Notes: generated by a model not told the origin, from the sequence alone. A stretch of 33,759 bases of DNA from Rubrivivax sp. (GCA_026125665.1 JAHCKS010000060.1:1-33759); one strand, 5' to 3'. Counted from the stretch's first letter, positions 7,042 to 16,664 are shown. Numbers and translations: made by a program.

Positions 7042-9060
7042 TCAGGCCGGATCGCCCTTCAGCGACTCGAGCTGCCCCTGCAGCTCGAGCCAGCGCTCCT
7101 CGAGCATCGCCGTCTCGGCGGCGATGTGATTGAGCCGCCGCCCGTACCCGGCGATCTCCGCGGCAGGCAACGCGCCGGTGGCCAGCGCCGCTTCGGCGGA
7201 GCCGCGCTCGCTGGCCAGCGCCTCCAGCCGCTTGTCGATCTGCGCCAGCTCGACGCGCAGCGGCCGCGTGGCATCGGCAAGCTTCTGGCGCGCCTGCGCC
7301 TTCGCCTTGCGGTCGTCGCGGGGCGAGGCGGCGGGCGGCGGCCCGCCTTGCGGGGAAGCCGCCCGGGGTGATGCGACGGGCGCCGCCGCGGCCGACATGG
7401 GTCGTGGCGGCGGGTCCGAGCCCCGCACCGCGGCGCGGCTGAGCTCCAGCAACCAGCGCTGGTAGTCGTCGAGGTCGCCGTCGAAAGGCTCGACCCCTCC
7501 GCGCGTGACGAGCCAGAACTCGTCGCACACCTCGCGCAGCAGCGCGCGATCGTGGCTGACCAGCAGCACCGTGCCTTCGAACTCGTTCAGCGCGACCGAC
7601 AGCGCCTCGCGCGTCGTCAGGTCCAGATGGTTCGTCGGCTCGTCGAGCAGCAGCAGGTTCGGGCGCTGCCAGACGATCGTCGCGAGCACGAGCCGCGCGC
7701 GCTCGCCGCCGGACAGCGTGCCCACCGCACGCTGCACCATCTCGCCGTCGAAGCGGAACTGGCCGAGGAAGTTGCGCAGCGCCTGCTCGCGCGTGCCCTC
7801 GCCGGCCGCGCCCGCCGCCGCCGCGCCGCGCGCCAGCCGCGTCATCAGCTGCAGCGGCGTGTCGTCGGCGTGCAGCAGGTCCATCTCCTGCTGCGCGAAG
7901 TAGCCGATCGCCAGGCCCTTGCCTTCGGTCACCGTGCCCGCCAGCGGCGGCAGCACGCGCGCGATCGTCTTCACCAGCGTCGACTTGCCCTGACCGTTGG
8001 CGCCAAGGATGCCGATGCGCTGGCCGGCCAGCACGGTTCGCTGGACGCCGCGCACGACGACCCGGTCGGCGCCGGCGGGCTGATCCGAGCCGGCGTACCC
8101 ACAGGCGACGCCGTCCAGCACGAGCATCGGGTTGGGCAGGTTCGCCGGCTCGCGGAACTCGAACGTGAAGTCGCTTGCCGTGAGCACCGGCGCCAGGCGC
8201 TCCATGCGCGCCAGCGCCTTGACGCGGCTCTGTGCCTGCTTCGCCTTCGTCGCCTTGGCCTTGAAGCGGTCGATGAAGCGCTGCAGGTGCGCGATGCGCT
8301 CCTGCTGCCGCTCGTAGGCGGAGGTCGCCTGCGCCAGGCGCTCGGCGCGCATCGACTCGAAGGTGGTGTAGTTGCCCGCGTAGCGCGTCACCTTCCCCTC
8401 GTCGACGTGCAGCGTGATGCGCGTCACCGCGTCGAGGAACTCGCGGTCGTGGCTGATGACGAGCAGCGTGCCGGAGAAGCGCTGCAGCCAGCTCTCCAGC
8501 CACACCAGCGCGTCGAGGTCGAGGTGGTTCGTCGGCTCGTCCAGCAGCAGCAGGTCCGCCGGGCACATCAGCGCGCGTGCCAGCTGCAGCCGCATGCGCC
8601 AGCCGCCTGAGAAGCTCGACACCGGCGCGTCGAGCTCGCCGGTCTTGAACCCGAGGCCGAGCAGCAGCGCCTGCGCCCGCGCCTGCGCGTCGAAGGCGCC
8701 GGCCTCGTCGAGCGCGACGTGCGCCTCGGCGATGGCGTGGCCGTCGTCGGCGGCTTCGGCGGCGGCGAGCGCGGCGCGTGCGCGCATCAGCGGCGCGTCG
8801 CCCTGCAGCACGAACTCGGTGGCGCTGGCCGTGCTCTCGGGCATCTCCTGCGCCACCTCGCCGACCTGCCAGCGCGGCGGCAGGTCGACATCGCCCTGGT
8901 CGGCGTGCAGCCGCCCGGTGAGCAGCGCGAAGAGGCTCGACTTGCCGGCGCCGTTGCGGCCGACGAGCCCGGCCTTCTCGCCCGGGTTGAGCGTGAAGCC
9001 GGCGCCCAGCAGCACGACCTGCGGGCCGCGGCGAAGCGTGACGTTGCGGACGGTGATCAT
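7042..9060 (-). CDS. yheS: ABC-F family ATPase, YheS-like
   Basis: A 672-residue soluble protein with two ABC ATPase domains and no membrane segment. Domain 1 has Walker A VGRNGAGKSS, signature SSFSGGWRMRLQLARAL and Walker B LLLLDEPTNHLD; domain 2 has GANGQGKST, LSGGERARLVLA and a second LLLLDEPTNHLD. Between them is the charged linker (YERQQERIAHLQRFIDRFKA, then KATKAKQAQSR) that in ABC-F proteins enters the ribosomal E site. A C-terminal charged helix pair (~600-672) resembles YheS and Uup tails. Overall layout and N-terminus ([17 protein letters not shown]) fit YheS best. A translation-factor role on stalled ribosomes is known for ABC-F proteins; the specific target is not known. The ATG overlaps the prmB stop by four bases (ATGA). 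Confidence 0.92.
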   Translation of the reverse strand: MITVRNVTLRRGPQVVLLGAGFTLNPGEKAGLVGRNGAGKSSLFALLTGRLHADQGDVDLPPRWQVGEVAQEMPESTASATEFVLQGDAPLMRARAALAAAEAADDGHAIAEAHVALDEAGAFDAQARAQALLLGLGFKTGELDAPVSSFSGGWRMRLQLARALMCPADLLLLDEPTNHLDLDALVWLESWLQRFSGTLLVISHDREFLDAVTRITLHVDEGKVTRYAGNYTTFESMRAERLAQATSAYERQQERIAHLQRFIDRFKAKATKAKQAQSRVKALARMERLAPVLTASDFTFEFREPANLPNPMLVLDGVACGYAGSDQPAGADRVVVRGVQRTVLAGQRIGILGANGQGKSTLVKTIARVLPPLAGTVTEGKGLAIGYFAQQEMDLLHADDTPLQLMTRLARGAAAAGAAGEGTREQALRNFLGQFRFDGEMVQRAVGTLSGGERARLVLATIVWQRPNLLLLDEPTNHLDLTTREALSVALNEFEGTVLLVSHDRALLREVCDEFWLVTRGGVEPFDGDLDDYQRWLLELSRAAVRGSDPPPRPMSAAAAPVASPRAASPQGGPPPAASPRDDRKAKAQARQKLADATRPLRVELAQIDKRLEALASERGSAEAALATGALPAAEIAGYGRRLNHIAAETAMLEERWLELQGQLESLKGDPA

Positions 9061-9932
9061 CGAAGCGTGCCCAGCTCTTCGTGCGTGAGCCAGAGCACCT
9101 GGTCGTCGCCGGCGCTCGTCGTGAGCCACAGCGCTTCGAGCTGCCGGAACGCGGCTTCGAAGTGCGGCCGCTCGTGGCCGATCTCCAGCGCCAGCGCGCC
9201 GTCGGGTTCGAGATGCGGCGCGACGTTCGCGAGCAGCGGGCGCACGAAGTCCATGCCGTCCGCCCCGCCGGCCAGCGCCAGCGCCGGCTCGGCGCGGAAC
9301 TCCGGCGGCAGCGCGGCCATCGACTCGGCATCGACGTACGGCGGGTTGCACAAGACGAGGTCGAAACGCTCGCCGGCGTGCAGCGCGGCGAGGCCGTCGT
9401 CGTGGCGCAGCTCGATGCGTGCGGCCAGGCCATGGCGCTCGACGTTGCGCGCCGCCACCCGCAGCGCCTCGGCGCCAAGGTCGGTGCCGAGCACGATGGC
9501 GTCGGGCCAGGCGAGGGCGGCCAGCACGGCGAGGCTGCCGTTGCCCGTGCACAGGTCGAGCACGCGCGCGGGCTCGCGGCCGAGCAGGCTCTCGAACACT
9601 CCCTCGACGAGCGGCTCGGCGAGCAGCGAACGAGGCACGATCGTGTGCTCGTCGACGAAGAACGGCACGCCGTGCAGCCAGGCTTCGCCGGTGAGGTAGG
9701 CCGCCGGCTTGCGCGTGGCGATGCGCTCCTCCACCAGCGCCTCGACGGCGGCCAGGGCCGCGGCGTCGAGCGGGTCGTCGGCGTGCGCGTCGAGCGCATC
9801 GAGCGGCAGCCCGAGCCGCCAGAGCACGAGCCAGGCCGCCTCGTCGAAGGCGTTCGTCGTGCCATGGCCGAAGGCCACGCCGGCAGCGTCGAGCCGCGCG
9901 GCCATGCGCTCGATGCCCTCGATGAGCTTCAC
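9057..9932 (-). CDS. prmB: PrmB, 50S ribosomal protein L3 glutamine methyltransferase
   Basis: PrmB N5-methylates a glutamine of ribosomal protein L3 using S-adenosylmethionine. The start is GTG 9932, overlapping the dapE stop as GTGA; this gives 291 residues and an N-terminus ([32 protein letters not shown]) that aligns with known PrmB, including the characteristic GHGTxNxxDEA. The central [20 protein letters not shown] region, SAM-binding LDLCTGNGS (126-133) and the catalytic NPPY (196-199) that contacts the target glutamine are present. The GHGT motif separates it from PrmC. Translational coupling to dapE upstream and yheS downstream places it in a six-gene minus-strand run. Confidence 0.95.
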   Translation of the reverse strand: MKLIEGIERMAARLDAAGVAFGHGTTNAFDEAAWLVLWRLGLPLDALDAHADDPLDAAALAAVEALVEERIATRKPAAYLTGEAWLHGVPFFVDEHTIVPRSLLAEPLVEGVFESLLGREPARVLDLCTGNGSLAVLAALAWPDAIVLGTDLGAEALRVAARNVERHGLAARIELRHDDGLAALHAGERFDLVLCNPPYVDAESMAALPPEFRAEPALALAGGADGMDFVRPLLANVAPHLEPDGALALEIGHERPHFEAAFRQLEALWLTTSAGDDQVLWLTHEELGTLR

Positions 9933-11107
9933 GTGCCCAGCAGCGTGGCCAGCGTGCGGCGGTAGATGGCCGTGAGCGGCTCGACGCTTGCCACGTCGAC
10001 CCACTCGTTCACCTGGTGGATGCTGGCGTTGACGACGCCGAACTCCACCACCTGCGGGCAGATGCGCGCGACGAAGCGGCCGTCGCTGGTGCCGCCGGTC
10101 GTGGAGAGCTCGGGCACGAGTCCGTCGCACTCGGCGGCGATGGCCGCGGCAAGCGCTTCGCTCAGCCGCCCGGGCGGCGTGAGGAAGGGTTCGCCGCCGT
10201 GCGTCCAGGTGATCTCGTGCTCGACGCCGTGGCGCTCGAGGATCTCGACGACGCGGCGCTTCAGGTCTTCGGGCGTGCTTTCGGTGCTGTAGCGGAAGTT
10301 GAAGTCGCACTCCAGCGTGCCCGGGATGACGTTGAGCGCTCCGGTGCCGGCGCGCAGGTTGCTCACCTGCCACGTGGTGGGCGGGAAGAAGGCACTGCCC
10401 TCGTCCCAGCGCGTGGCAGCGAGCTCGGCCAGCGCCGGCGCGAACTCGTGCGCCGGGTTGCGCGCCAGCTGCGGGTAGGCGACGTGCCCCTGCACGCCCT
10501 TGACGACGAGGTGACCGGAGAGCGTGCCGCGGCGGCCGTTCTTGATCATGTCACCCAGCCGCTGCACCGAGGTCGGCTCGCCGACGATGCAGGCATCGAG
10601 CTTCTCGCCGCGTGCCGCGAAGACCTCGACGACGTGGCGCACGCCGTGCAGCGACGGGCCTTCCTCGTCGCTCGTGAACAGCAGCGCCACGCGGCCGGCG
10701 TGGCGCGGGTGCGCCTGCACGAACTGCTCGGCGGCGACGGTCATCGCCGCCACGGCCGTCTTCATGTCGGCGGCACCGCGGCCGTACAGGCGACCGTCGC
10801 GGTGCGTCGGCACGAACGGGTCGCTCAGCCAGGCTTCGGCCGGCCCCGGCGGCACCACGTCCACGTGGCCGAGCAGCACGACGGTGGGACCCGGCGCGGC
10901 GCCGGCGTGCGCGGCGAAGAGGTTGCGCACCCGCCCGTCAGGGCCCTGCGGGGCATCCTTCGCGGCGGTCGGGCCGGCATCGAGGCGCTCGCAGGTGAAG
11001 CCCGTCGCGGCCAGACGCTCGCCGAGCAGCGCCAGCGCGCCGCCGTCGGCCGGCGTGACCGAACGGCAGGAAATGAGCAGCTCGGCGAGACGGAGCGCCG
11101 CGGTCAC
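9929..11107 (-). CDS. dapE: DapE, succinyl-diaminopimelate desuccinylase
   Basis: Hydrolyses N-succinyl-L,L-diaminopimelate to L,L-diaminopimelate in the succinylase branch of lysine and peptidoglycan precursor synthesis. The start is GTG 11107 ([23 protein letters not shown]), 392 residues, with a weak ribosome-binding site. Metal ligands are visible: His81 in [11 protein letters not shown], Asp114 in [13 protein letters not shown], the Glu148-Glu149 pair in [16 protein letters not shown] and the C-terminal [10 protein letters not shown] histidine. The dimerisation lid domain lies around [21 protein letters not shown]20 family length and order are normal. It overlaps prmB by four bases and follows pilU after 56 bp. 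With dapC and dapD in the same run, it supplies three steps of one pathway. Confidence 0.97.
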   Translation of the reverse strand: MTAALRLAELLISCRSVTPADGGALALLGERLAATGFTCERLDAGPTAAKDAPQGPDGRVRNLFAAHAGAAPGPTVVLLGHVDVVPPGPAEAWLSDPFVPTHRDGRLYGRGAADMKTAVAAMTVAAEQFVQAHPRHAGRVALLFTSDEEGPSLHGVRHVVEVFAARGEKLDACIVGEPTSVQRLGDMIKNGRRGTLSGHLVVKGVQGHVAYPQLARNPAHEFAPALAELAATRWDEGSAFFPPTTWQVSNLRAGTGALNVIPGTLECDFNFRYSTESTPEDLKRRVVEILERHGVEHEITWTHGGEPFLTPPGRLSEALAAAIAAECDGLVPELSTTGGTSDGRFVARICPQVVEFGVVNASIHQVNEWVDVASVEPLTAIYRRTLATLLGT

Positions 11108-11163
11108 TGTGGCTCGGAGAGGTCGGCGTGGCGTCGGGTCGGAGAGCGGCAGCCGTCCTGCGC

Positions 11164-12390
11164 CTACGGGCGCTGAGGCGTGCCGCCGCCGCCCGCACCG
11201 GCGAACACCGGCAGGCCGGGCTTGCGGGTCGGCGCCGGCTCTTCGCTGCGCACGTCGATGACGATCTCGGTGAAGCTGGCCGCCTCGGGCTCGTCCTTCT
11301 TCGTCGGCGTGACGCGCGACACCGGCGTCTGCTCGTTCTGCAGCCGCCACAGCAGGTTGGTCGGGCTGTCGGCGTAGGCCATGCCTTCGTCGCGCGAGAC
11401 GACGCCTTCGTTGATGAGGCGGGCGATGTCCTGCTCGAAGGTCTGCGAGCCTTCGGCGAGCGACTTCTCCATCGCCTCCTTCACGCCGGAGAGGTCGCCC
11501 TTCTCGATCAGCTCGGCACTGAGCTTGGTGTTGAGCAGGATCTCGACCGCCGGCACGCGCCCGCCGGCGTTGCTGCGCAGCAGGCGCTGCGAGACCACCG
11601 AGCGCAGGCCGGAGGCGAGGTCGGAGAGCAGCGTCGGCCGCGCCTCGGGCGAGTAGAACGACAGGATCCGCCCCATCGCGTGGTAGCTGTTGTTGGCGTG
11701 CAGCGTGGCCAGCACGAGGTGGCCCGACAGCGCGTACGACAGCGCCGAGCTCATCGTCTCGCGGTCGCGGATCTCGCCGATGAGGATGCAGTCCGGCGCC
11801 TGGCGCAGCGCGTTCTTCAGCGCGATCTGCAGGCTCTGCGTGTCGCGCCCCACCTCGCGCTGGTTGACGATGCTCTTCTTGTTGTTGAACAGGAACTCGA
11901 TCGGGTCCTCGATGGTGAGGATGTGGCCGGTCATCTGCTGGTTGCGCCACTCGATCATCGAGGCGAGCGTCGTGCTCTTGCCGGTGCCGGTGGCGCCCAC
12001 CATCAGGATCAGGCCGCGCTTTTCCACCACCAGCTGCGACAGGATCTCCGGCAGGCCGAGCGACTCCATCGTCGGGATGACGAACGGGATGCAGCGGATG
12101 ACCGCGGCGATCGAGCCGCGCTGCTTGAAGGCCGAGAGGCGGAAGCTGCCCACGCGCTGCATCGAGATGCCGACGTTGAGCTCGCCGGTGTCGTCGAGCT
12201 CCTCGAGCTGCTGCGGCGTCAGCATCTCGGCCAGCAGCTGGCGCGTCTGGTGCTGCGCCAGCGTCTGGTCCGACAGCTGCAGGATCTGGCCGTGGATCTT
12301 GATCAGGATCGGCGTGTTCGCCGCCATGTAGACGTCGGAGGCGCTCTTCTCCGCCATCAGGCGCAGCACGCGCTCGAGGTTGTTCGACAT
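11164..12390 (-). CDS. pilU: PilT/PilU-family type IV pilus retraction ATPase (PilU-like)
   Basis: A 408-residue hexameric secretion-type ATPase. Motifs in order: [14 protein letters not shown] at the N-terminus, Walker [11 protein letters not shown], the Asp box [10 protein letters not shown], Walker [14 protein letters not shown] and the His box [11 protein letters not shown]. The RLMxEKxxSD start, [22 protein letters not shown] and the late [15 protein letters not shown] segment fit PilU better than PilT. The C-terminal ~50 residues are acidic/Pro-rich and end [11 protein letters not shown], probably a disordered tail. PilU assists PilT in pilus retraction and twitching. It sits between dapD and dapE, an arrangement I recall from other Burkholderiales; no pilT neighbour is in the window, so PilT itself cannot be fully excluded. 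Confidence 0.88.
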   Translation of the reverse strand: MSNNLERVLRLMAEKSASDVYMAANTPILIKIHGQILQLSDQTLAQHQTRQLLAEMLTPQQLEELDDTGELNVGISMQRVGSFRLSAFKQRGSIAAVIRCIPFVIPTMESLGLPEILSQLVVEKRGLILMVGATGTGKSTTLASMIEWRNQQMTGHILTIEDPIEFLFNNKKSIVNQREVGRDTQSLQIALKNALRQAPDCILIGEIRDRETMSSALSYALSGHLVLATLHANNSYHAMGRILSFYSPEARPTLLSDLASGLRSVVSQRLLRSNAGGRVPAVEILLNTKLSAELIEKGDLSGVKEAMEKSLAEGSQTFEQDIARLINEGVVSRDEGMAYADSPTNLLWRLQNEQTPVSRVTPTKKDEPEAASFTEIVIDVRSEEPAPTRKPGLPVFAGAGGGGTPQRP

Positions 12391-12421
12391 GGCGGTGGTT
12401 TCCTTCGCCGAAGTGGCAGGT

Positions 12422-13255
12422 TCAGTCGCGCAGGAGCTCGTTGATCGAGGTCTTCTCGCGCGTGGCGGCGGTGACGCGCTTGACGATGACGGCGCAGTAC
12501 AGGCTGTGGCTGCCGTCCACCGCCGGCAACGAGCCGCTGACGACGACGCTGCCGGCGGGCACGCGGCCGTAGCTCACCTCGCCCGTCATGCGGTTGTAGA
12601 TCTTCGTGCTCTGGCCGATGAACACGCCCATGCTGATGACCGAGTTCTCCTCGACGATGACGCCTTCGACGATCTCGCTGCGTGCGCCGATGAAGCAGTT
12701 GTCCTCGATGATGGTCGGGTTGGCCTGCAGCGGCTCGAGCACGCCGCCGATGCCCACGCCGCCCGAGAGGTGCACGTTCCTGCCGATCTGCGCGCAGGAG
12801 CCCACCGTGGCCCAGGTGTCGACCATCGTGCCCTCGCCGACGTACGCGCCGATGTTGACGTAGCTGGGCATCAGGATCGCGCCCTTGGCGATGTAGCTGC
12901 CGCGCCGGGCCACGGCCGGCGGCACGATGCGAACGCCGGCGTCGCGCAGCGCCGCCTCGTCGAGGTGCGCGAACTTGGTGGGCACCTTGTCGAAGAAGCC
13001 GAGGTCGCCGGCGCGCATCAGGCGGTTGTCGTTGAGGCGGAAGGAGAGCAGCACGGCCTTCTTCACCCACTGGTTGACGACCCAGTCGCCGACGCCGCGC
13101 TGCTCGGCCACGCGCAGCCGGCCGGCATTGAGCTCGCCGATGACCTCCTCGACCTGCTCGCGCACCTGCGGCGCGTTGACGGCGCTGATCTGCGCCCGGC
13201 TCTCCCAGGCGGCTTCGATGTTGGCGCGGTGCAGGTCGAGGTCGATGGTGGTCAT
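12422..13255 (-). CDS. dapD: DapD, tetrahydrodipicolinate N-succinyltransferase
   Basis: Transfers succinyl from succinyl-CoA to tetrahydrodipicolinate, the committing step of the succinylase lysine/DAP branch. The 277-residue protein has an N-terminal helical domain ([20 protein letters not shown]) and a left-handed beta-helix of hexapeptide repeats from ~110 ([75 protein letters not shown]). The substrate region [20 protein letters not shown] is intact. It forms trimers by family. The ATG overlaps the dapC stop (ATGA), and pilU follows after 31 bp. Confidence 0.98.
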   Translation of the reverse strand: MTTIDLDLHRANIEAAWESRAQISAVNAPQVREQVEEVIGELNAGRLRVAEQRGVGDWVVNQWVKKAVLLSFRLNDNRLMRAGDLGFFDKVPTKFAHLDEAALRDAGVRIVPPAVARRGSYIAKGAILMPSYVNIGAYVGEGTMVDTWATVGSCAQIGRNVHLSGGVGIGGVLEPLQANPTIIEDNCFIGARSEIVEGVIVEENSVISMGVFIGQSTKIYNRMTGEVSYGRVPAGSVVVSGSLPAVDGSHSLYCAVIVKRVTAATREKTSINELLRD

Positions 13256-14487
13256 GCGGTGAGCTTTCGCGTCAGGTCTTTCGTGTAGGCGACGATGCGC
13301 TCGGCCGCCTCCCGGCACTCGGCCGGCGTGGCCACCAGCGCCATGCGGATGCGCCCGGTGCCGGGGTTGGGCCGGCCGCCGACCTCTCGTGCGAGCAGGC
13401 GCCCCGGCAGCACCGCGACATTGTATTGAGCGAGCAGGCCGCGGGCGTACTCGATCTCGTCGCCGCCGCAGGCCGCTGGCACGCCGGCCCAGAGGTAGAA
13501 GGCGGCGTCGGGCAGCCGCACGTCCAGCACCTCGGCGAGCATCGGCGTCACGGCGGCGAACTTGGCGCGGTAGAGCTCGCGGTTGGCGACGACATGCGCC
13601 TCGTCGTTCCAGGCGGCGATGCTGGCGCGTTGCACCAGGCCGCTCATCGCGCTGCCGTGGTAGGTGCGGTAGAGCAGGAACGGCTTGATCCAGTGCGTGT
13701 CGCCGGCCACGAAGCCCGAGCGCAGCCCCGGCACGCTGCTGCGCTTGGACAACGACGTGAACGCCACGAGGTTGCGGAAGTCGTCGCGGCCGAGTGCCTT
13801 GGCCGCCTGCAGCGATCCGATGGGCGGGCCGAAAGGGGGCTCGTCGCGGAAATAGATCTCCGAGTAGCACTCGTCGCTGGCAATGACGAAGCCGTGGCGG
13901 TCGGAGAGCTCGAAGAGGCGCTTCCACTCCGCCAGCGGCATCACCGCGCCGGTGGGGTTGCCGGGTGAGCAGACGTAGAGCAGCTGCGTGCGCGCCCACA
14001 CGTCGGCCGGCACGCCGTCCCAGTCGGCGGCGAAGTTGCGCGCCGGGTCGCTCGCCACGTAGTGCGGCCGCGCGCCGGCGAGCAGCGCCGCGCCTTCGTA
14101 GATCTGGTAGAAGGGATTGGGGAAGGCGACGGTGGCGCCGGCCTTCGTCTCGTCGACCACCACCTGCGCGAAGGCGAACAGTGCTTCGCGCGTGCCGTTC
14201 ACCGGCAGCACCTGGCGCGCCGGGTCGAGCGTCACGCCGTAGCGCCGCTGCACCCAGCCGGCGATCGCTTCGCGCAGCGCCGGCTCGCCGATCGTCGGCG
14301 GGTAGCTCGAGAGCGCCGGCATGGCCTTGACGAGCGCTTCTTCGATGAACGGCGGCGTGGCGTGCCGCGGCTCGCCGATGCCCAGGCTGATGGGCGCAAG
14401 GTGCGCGGGCGGCCGGATGCCGGCCGTCAGCTCGCGCCAGCGCTCGAAGGGGTAGGGGTGCAGCAGCGCCAGGCGCGGATTGACCAT
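13252..14487 (-). CDS. dapC: DapC, N-succinyldiaminopimelate aminotransferase
   Basis: A fold-type I PLP aminotransferase of 411 residues that converts succinyl-amino-ketopimelate to succinyl-DAP with glutamate as donor. It begins at ATG 14487 ([20 protein letters not shown]); the open frame upstream to 14580 is unlikely because it overlaps the divergent hydrolase start. Key residues: [18 protein letters not shown], Asp205 and Tyr208 in [11 protein letters not shown], the PLP lysine Lys248 in [11 protein letters not shown], and the substrate-binding Arg in TGRIRMALV. Assignment as DapC rather than another aminotransferase rests on the overlap with dapD and presence of dapE in the same run. 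Head gene of the dapC-dapD-pilU-dapE-prmB-yheS run. Confidence 0.95.
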   Translation of the reverse strand: MVNPRLALLHPYPFERWRELTAGIRPPAHLAPISLGIGEPRHATPPFIEEALVKAMPALSSYPPTIGEPALREAIAGWVQRRYGVTLDPARQVLPVNGTREALFAFAQVVVDETKAGATVAFPNPFYQIYEGAALLAGARPHYVASDPARNFAADWDGVPADVWARTQLLYVCSPGNPTGAVMPLAEWKRLFELSDRHGFVIASDECYSEIYFRDEPPFGPPIGSLQAAKALGRDDFRNLVAFTSLSKRSSVPGLRSGFVAGDTHWIKPFLLYRTYHGSAMSGLVQRASIAAWNDEAHVVANRELYRAKFAAVTPMLAEVLDVRLPDAAFYLWAGVPAACGGDEIEYARGLLAQYNVAVLPGRLLAREVGGRPNPGTGRIRMALVATPAECREAAERIVAYTKDLTRKLTA

Positions 14488-14551
14488 GGCGCGGATTATC
14501 CTTGGCGCGCCCTGCCCGCACCGAACCTTGGCCGCTCCGTCACGCCGCCCG

Positions 14552-15379
14552 ATGCCCTTGTTGTGGTCGGTCCCGCTCACGCTGGCGGCCGCCTATGCGG
14601 CGCTGTTGCTGCTGCTGTGGTTCGCGCAGGAGAAGCTGATCTTCCTGCCGCAGAAGCTGGCCGCGGACCACCGCTTCGACTTCGGCGCCGACGTGCACGA
14701 AGCCTGGGTGCCGCGCGAGGACGGCGTGCGCCTGCACGCGCTGCACCTGAAGCTGCCGAACGCCGACGGTGTCGCCTTCTACCTGCACGGCAACGCCGGC
14801 AATCTGGAGGGCTGGTTCAGCAACGCCGACTTCTGGCGCCGCAACAACCTCGACCTGTTCATGCTCGACTACCGCGGCTACGGCAAGAGCGGCGGCCGCA
14901 TCCGCAGCGAGGCGCAGCTGATGGACGACGTGCGTGCGGCCTGGCAGCACCTCGTCGGCACGCACGGCGCGGCGTATGCGGGCAAGCGGCGCGTCGTCGT
15001 CGGGCGTTCGCTGGGCAGCGCCCTCGCGGCCCGGCTGGCGGTGGAGGAAAGGCCGGACCTGCTCGTGCTGATCTCCCCGTACGAAAGCCTTCAGGCGCTG
15101 GCGGCGCAGCACTACCCGTTCGTGCCGGGTGCACTGCTGCGCTACCCGCTGCGCACCGACGAGGCCGTCGCGCAGCTCGCGGTGCCGCTGCTGCTGGTGC
15201 ACGGCGACAACGACGAGGTCATCGGTATCGAGCACAGCCAGCGGCTGCTGGCGCGTGCGCCGCCGGCGGCAGGCGCGCGCCTGCTGCGCGTGCGCGGCGC
15301 GGGGCACAACGACCTGCAGGTCTTTCCGGAGTACCTCGAAGGCCTGCGCGCGGCGTTCACCGCGGCGGCGCCGCGATAG
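14552..15379 (+). CDS. Membrane-anchored alpha/beta hydrolase
   Basis: A 275-residue alpha/beta hydrolase of the YfhR/BEM46-like type. I chose ATG 14552 (MPLLWSVPLTLAAAYAALLL) because it places a single N-terminal membrane anchor at the start; an earlier in-frame ATG at 14480 would overlap dapC. The typical post-anchor EKLIFLPQ motif is present, followed by the oxyanion region YLHGNAGN, nucleophile Ser153 in VVGRSLGSALA, Asp219/Asp221 in LVHGDNDEVI and His252 in GAGHNDL. The substrate is unknown; family members are mostly uncharacterised esterases or thioesterases. The catalytic domain probably faces one side of the inner membrane. The gene ends 23 bp before the mobile element, whose insertion did not disrupt it. 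Confidence 0.85.
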   Translation: MPLLWSVPLTLAAAYAALLLLLWFAQEKLIFLPQKLAADHRFDFGADVHEAWVPREDGVRLHALHLKLPNADGVAFYLHGNAGNLEGWFSNADFWRRNNLDLFMLDYRGYGKSGGRIRSEAQLMDDVRAAWQHLVGTHGAAYAGKRRVVVGRSLGSALAARLAVEERPDLLVLISPYESLQALAAQHYPFVPGALLRYPLRTDEAVAQLAVPLLLVHGDNDEVIGIEHSQRLLARAPPAAGARLLRVRGAGHNDLQVFPEYLEGLRAAFTAAAPR

Positions 15380-15394
15380 CGAGCGCGTCGGGCT

Positions 15395-15402
15395 CTTCGA
15401 AA
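15395..15402 (+). repeat. Target-site duplication, left copy (CTTCGAAA)
   Basis: The 8-bp sequence CTTCGAAA directly abuts the left terminal inverted repeat and recurs exactly at 18644-18651. Eight base pairs is the duplication length known for IS1595-family elements. Confidence 0.93.
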
Positions 15403-15427
15403 GGGAAGTATGTACTTGAGAAACCCA
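15403..15427 (+). repeat. Left terminal inverted repeat of the IS1595-family element
   Basis: Begins GGGAAGTATGTACTT and ends AAACCCA. It matches the reverse complement of 18619-18643 at 22 of 25 positions; the three mismatches are contiguous (GAG against TGC). Confidence 0.93.
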
Positions 15428-15466
15428 TGAGATTCCGGCACAGTCACTCCCATTCCGGAGCGACAA

Positions 15467-16333
15467 ATGGCCGAATCGATCTTCAACCAGCCGCACTTTC
15501 AGGACCACGACGCGGCGCGCGAATATCTCGAATCGATCCGCTGGGCCAATGGCGTCGTCTGCCCGCACTGCGGCGTGATCGACAAGTTCTACAAGCTGAC
15601 CGGCGAAGCCCACCGGCCCGGCCTCTACAAGTGCGCCGAGTGCCGCGAGCAATTCACCGTGACGGTCGGCACGGTGTTCGACTCGTCCAAGATCAAGCTG
15701 CACATCTGGCTGCAAGCCTGCCACCTGATGAGCGCCACCAAGAAGGGCATGAGCGCGAAGCAACTCGAACGCATGCTTGGCGTCAGCTACAAGACCGCTT
15801 GGTTCATGATGCATCGCATCCGCGAAGCCATGAACATCGTGCCGGAGAACACGATGGGAAAAGGCGGCGGCGTGGTGGAGGTTGACGAGACCTATTGGGG
15901 CAACGTCGGCAAGCAGAAGCCGGGCGCGCGTGGCGGCGACCACAAGATGAAGATCGTCTCCCTCGTGGACCGCAAGACGGGCGAGAAGCGTTCCTTCCAT
16001 CTGGCCGAAGTCACGGCCCGCACGATCAAGCCCCTACTGCGCTCGCATGTCTCCCACCATGCCACGCTGATGACCGATGAGGCGAAGGTCTATGCCAAGA
16101 TCGGCGGCCGGTTCATCAAGCACGAGACCGTGAACCACAGCGCCAAGGAATACGTCCGCGGCGACGTGACGACGAACACCGTGGAAGGCTCCTTCGCCCT
16201 GCTGAAGCGTGGCCTGACCGGCACGTTCCACAGCGTCAGCGAAGCCCACCTTCAGCCTTACTGCACCGAGTTCGACTTCCGTTGGAACTACCGCATCGCC
16301 CCGGCTATGACGACGTGCAGCGCCAGAAGATGA
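15467..16333 (+). CDS. IS1595/ISXO2-type transposase, C-terminus altered by frameshift
   Basis: A 288-residue transposase with GGAG seven bases before ATG 15467. The N-terminal zinc ribbon has CPHC (Cys32, Cys35) and CAEC (Cys56, Cys59). The ISXO2-like catalytic core shows Asp140 in VEVDETYWG, Asp204 in TLMTDEAKVY and Asn237/Glu240 in TTNTVEGSFALLKRGLTG, with HSVSEAHLQPYCTEFDFRWN near the end. All catalytic residues are intact. At ~16300 the frame breaks: the family-typical ending (GYDDVQRQKMILSNIAGKRL, then TYKGAA) continues in another frame from 16303 to a TGA at 16381, and the annotated frame instead ends after ten unrelated residues. This is a one-base loss, two-base gain or assembly error; the consequence for activity is uncertain. 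Confidence 0.9.
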   Translation: MAESIFNQPHFQDHDAAREYLESIRWANGVVCPHCGVIDKFYKLTGEAHRPGLYKCAECREQFTVTVGTVFDSSKIKLHIWLQACHLMSATKKGMSAKQLERMLGVSYKTAWFMMHRIREAMNIVPENTMGKGGGVVEVDETYWGNVGKQKPGARGGDHKMKIVSLVDRKTGEKRSFHLAEVTARTIKPLLRSHVSHHATLMTDEAKVYAKIGGRFIKHETVNHSAKEYVRGDVTTNTVEGSFALLKRGLTGTFHSVSEAHLQPYCTEFDFRWNYRIAPAMTTCSARR

Positions 16334-16379
16334 TCCTGTCGAACATCGCCGGCAAGCGGCTGACCTACAAGGGGGCTGC

Positions 16380-16574
16380 TTGAACGCAACAAGGTCGGGA
16401 AAGCCATCAAGGCCGCCGCCAAGGCGGCCAGCGAAGCCGCCCGACAAGCCCGAGCAGCAGCTCGACGAGCCAAGCGGGGTCAGCTTCGATGACCTGTTGC
16501 GCGCTATGCTTTCGATGAAGCCGCCAGCGAAGAAGAGGGCACCAACGATCCGGCCAGCCAAAGGCAAGCCGTAG
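16380..16574 (+). CDS. Small Lys/Pro-rich ORF after the transposase
   Basis: A 64-codon frame starting at TTG 16380, which overlaps the TGA that would end the restored transposase frame (TTGA), with AAGGGGG just upstream as possible ribosome-binding site. The product is Pro/Lys/Arg-rich with one hydrophobic helix-like core, GVSFDDLLRAMLSMKPPAKK. Small downstream proteins with a similar FDDxLRAxL core occur, to my recollection, next to other IS1595-family transposases, so I treat it as a probable passenger or accessory gene. A competing frame through the first half encodes an Ala/Lys-rich stretch, so the call is moderate. Function unknown. Confidence 0.5.
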   Translation: MNATRSGKPSRPPPRRPAKPPDKPEQQLDEPSGVSFDDLLRAMLSMKPPAKKRAPTIRPAKGKP

Positions 16575-16593
16575 ACGCTGCCGCGTAGCGTCT
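16573..16593 (+). terminator. Hairpin over the stop of the small ORF
   Basis: AGACGCT (16573-16579) pairs perfectly with AGCGTCT (16587-16593) around a 7-base loop, overlapping the TAG stop. There is no U-tract; it may end the transposase transcript. Confidence 0.4.
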
Positions 16594-16608
16594 GGTACAT
16601 TCAACCCT

Positions 16609-16657
16609 GAGCGCGCATTCGGGTTGCCCCCACGTCTGCCAGGACTGTTGCGCGCTC
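16609..16657. repeat. 9-bp inverted repeat in the structured noncoding stretch
   Basis: GAGCGCGCA (16609-16617) and TGCGCGCTC (16649-16657) are perfect complements separated by 31 bases. They lie directly beside the tRNA-like fold at 16665-16736. Confidence 0.6.
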
Positions 16658-16664
16658 TGTTCTG

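Noticed and set aside
6716-9865. A 1049-codon minus-strand frame overlapping yheS and prmB
   Set aside because: The real proteins in the other frames carry complete Walker and NPPY motifs; this frame is Arg/Ala-rich noise.
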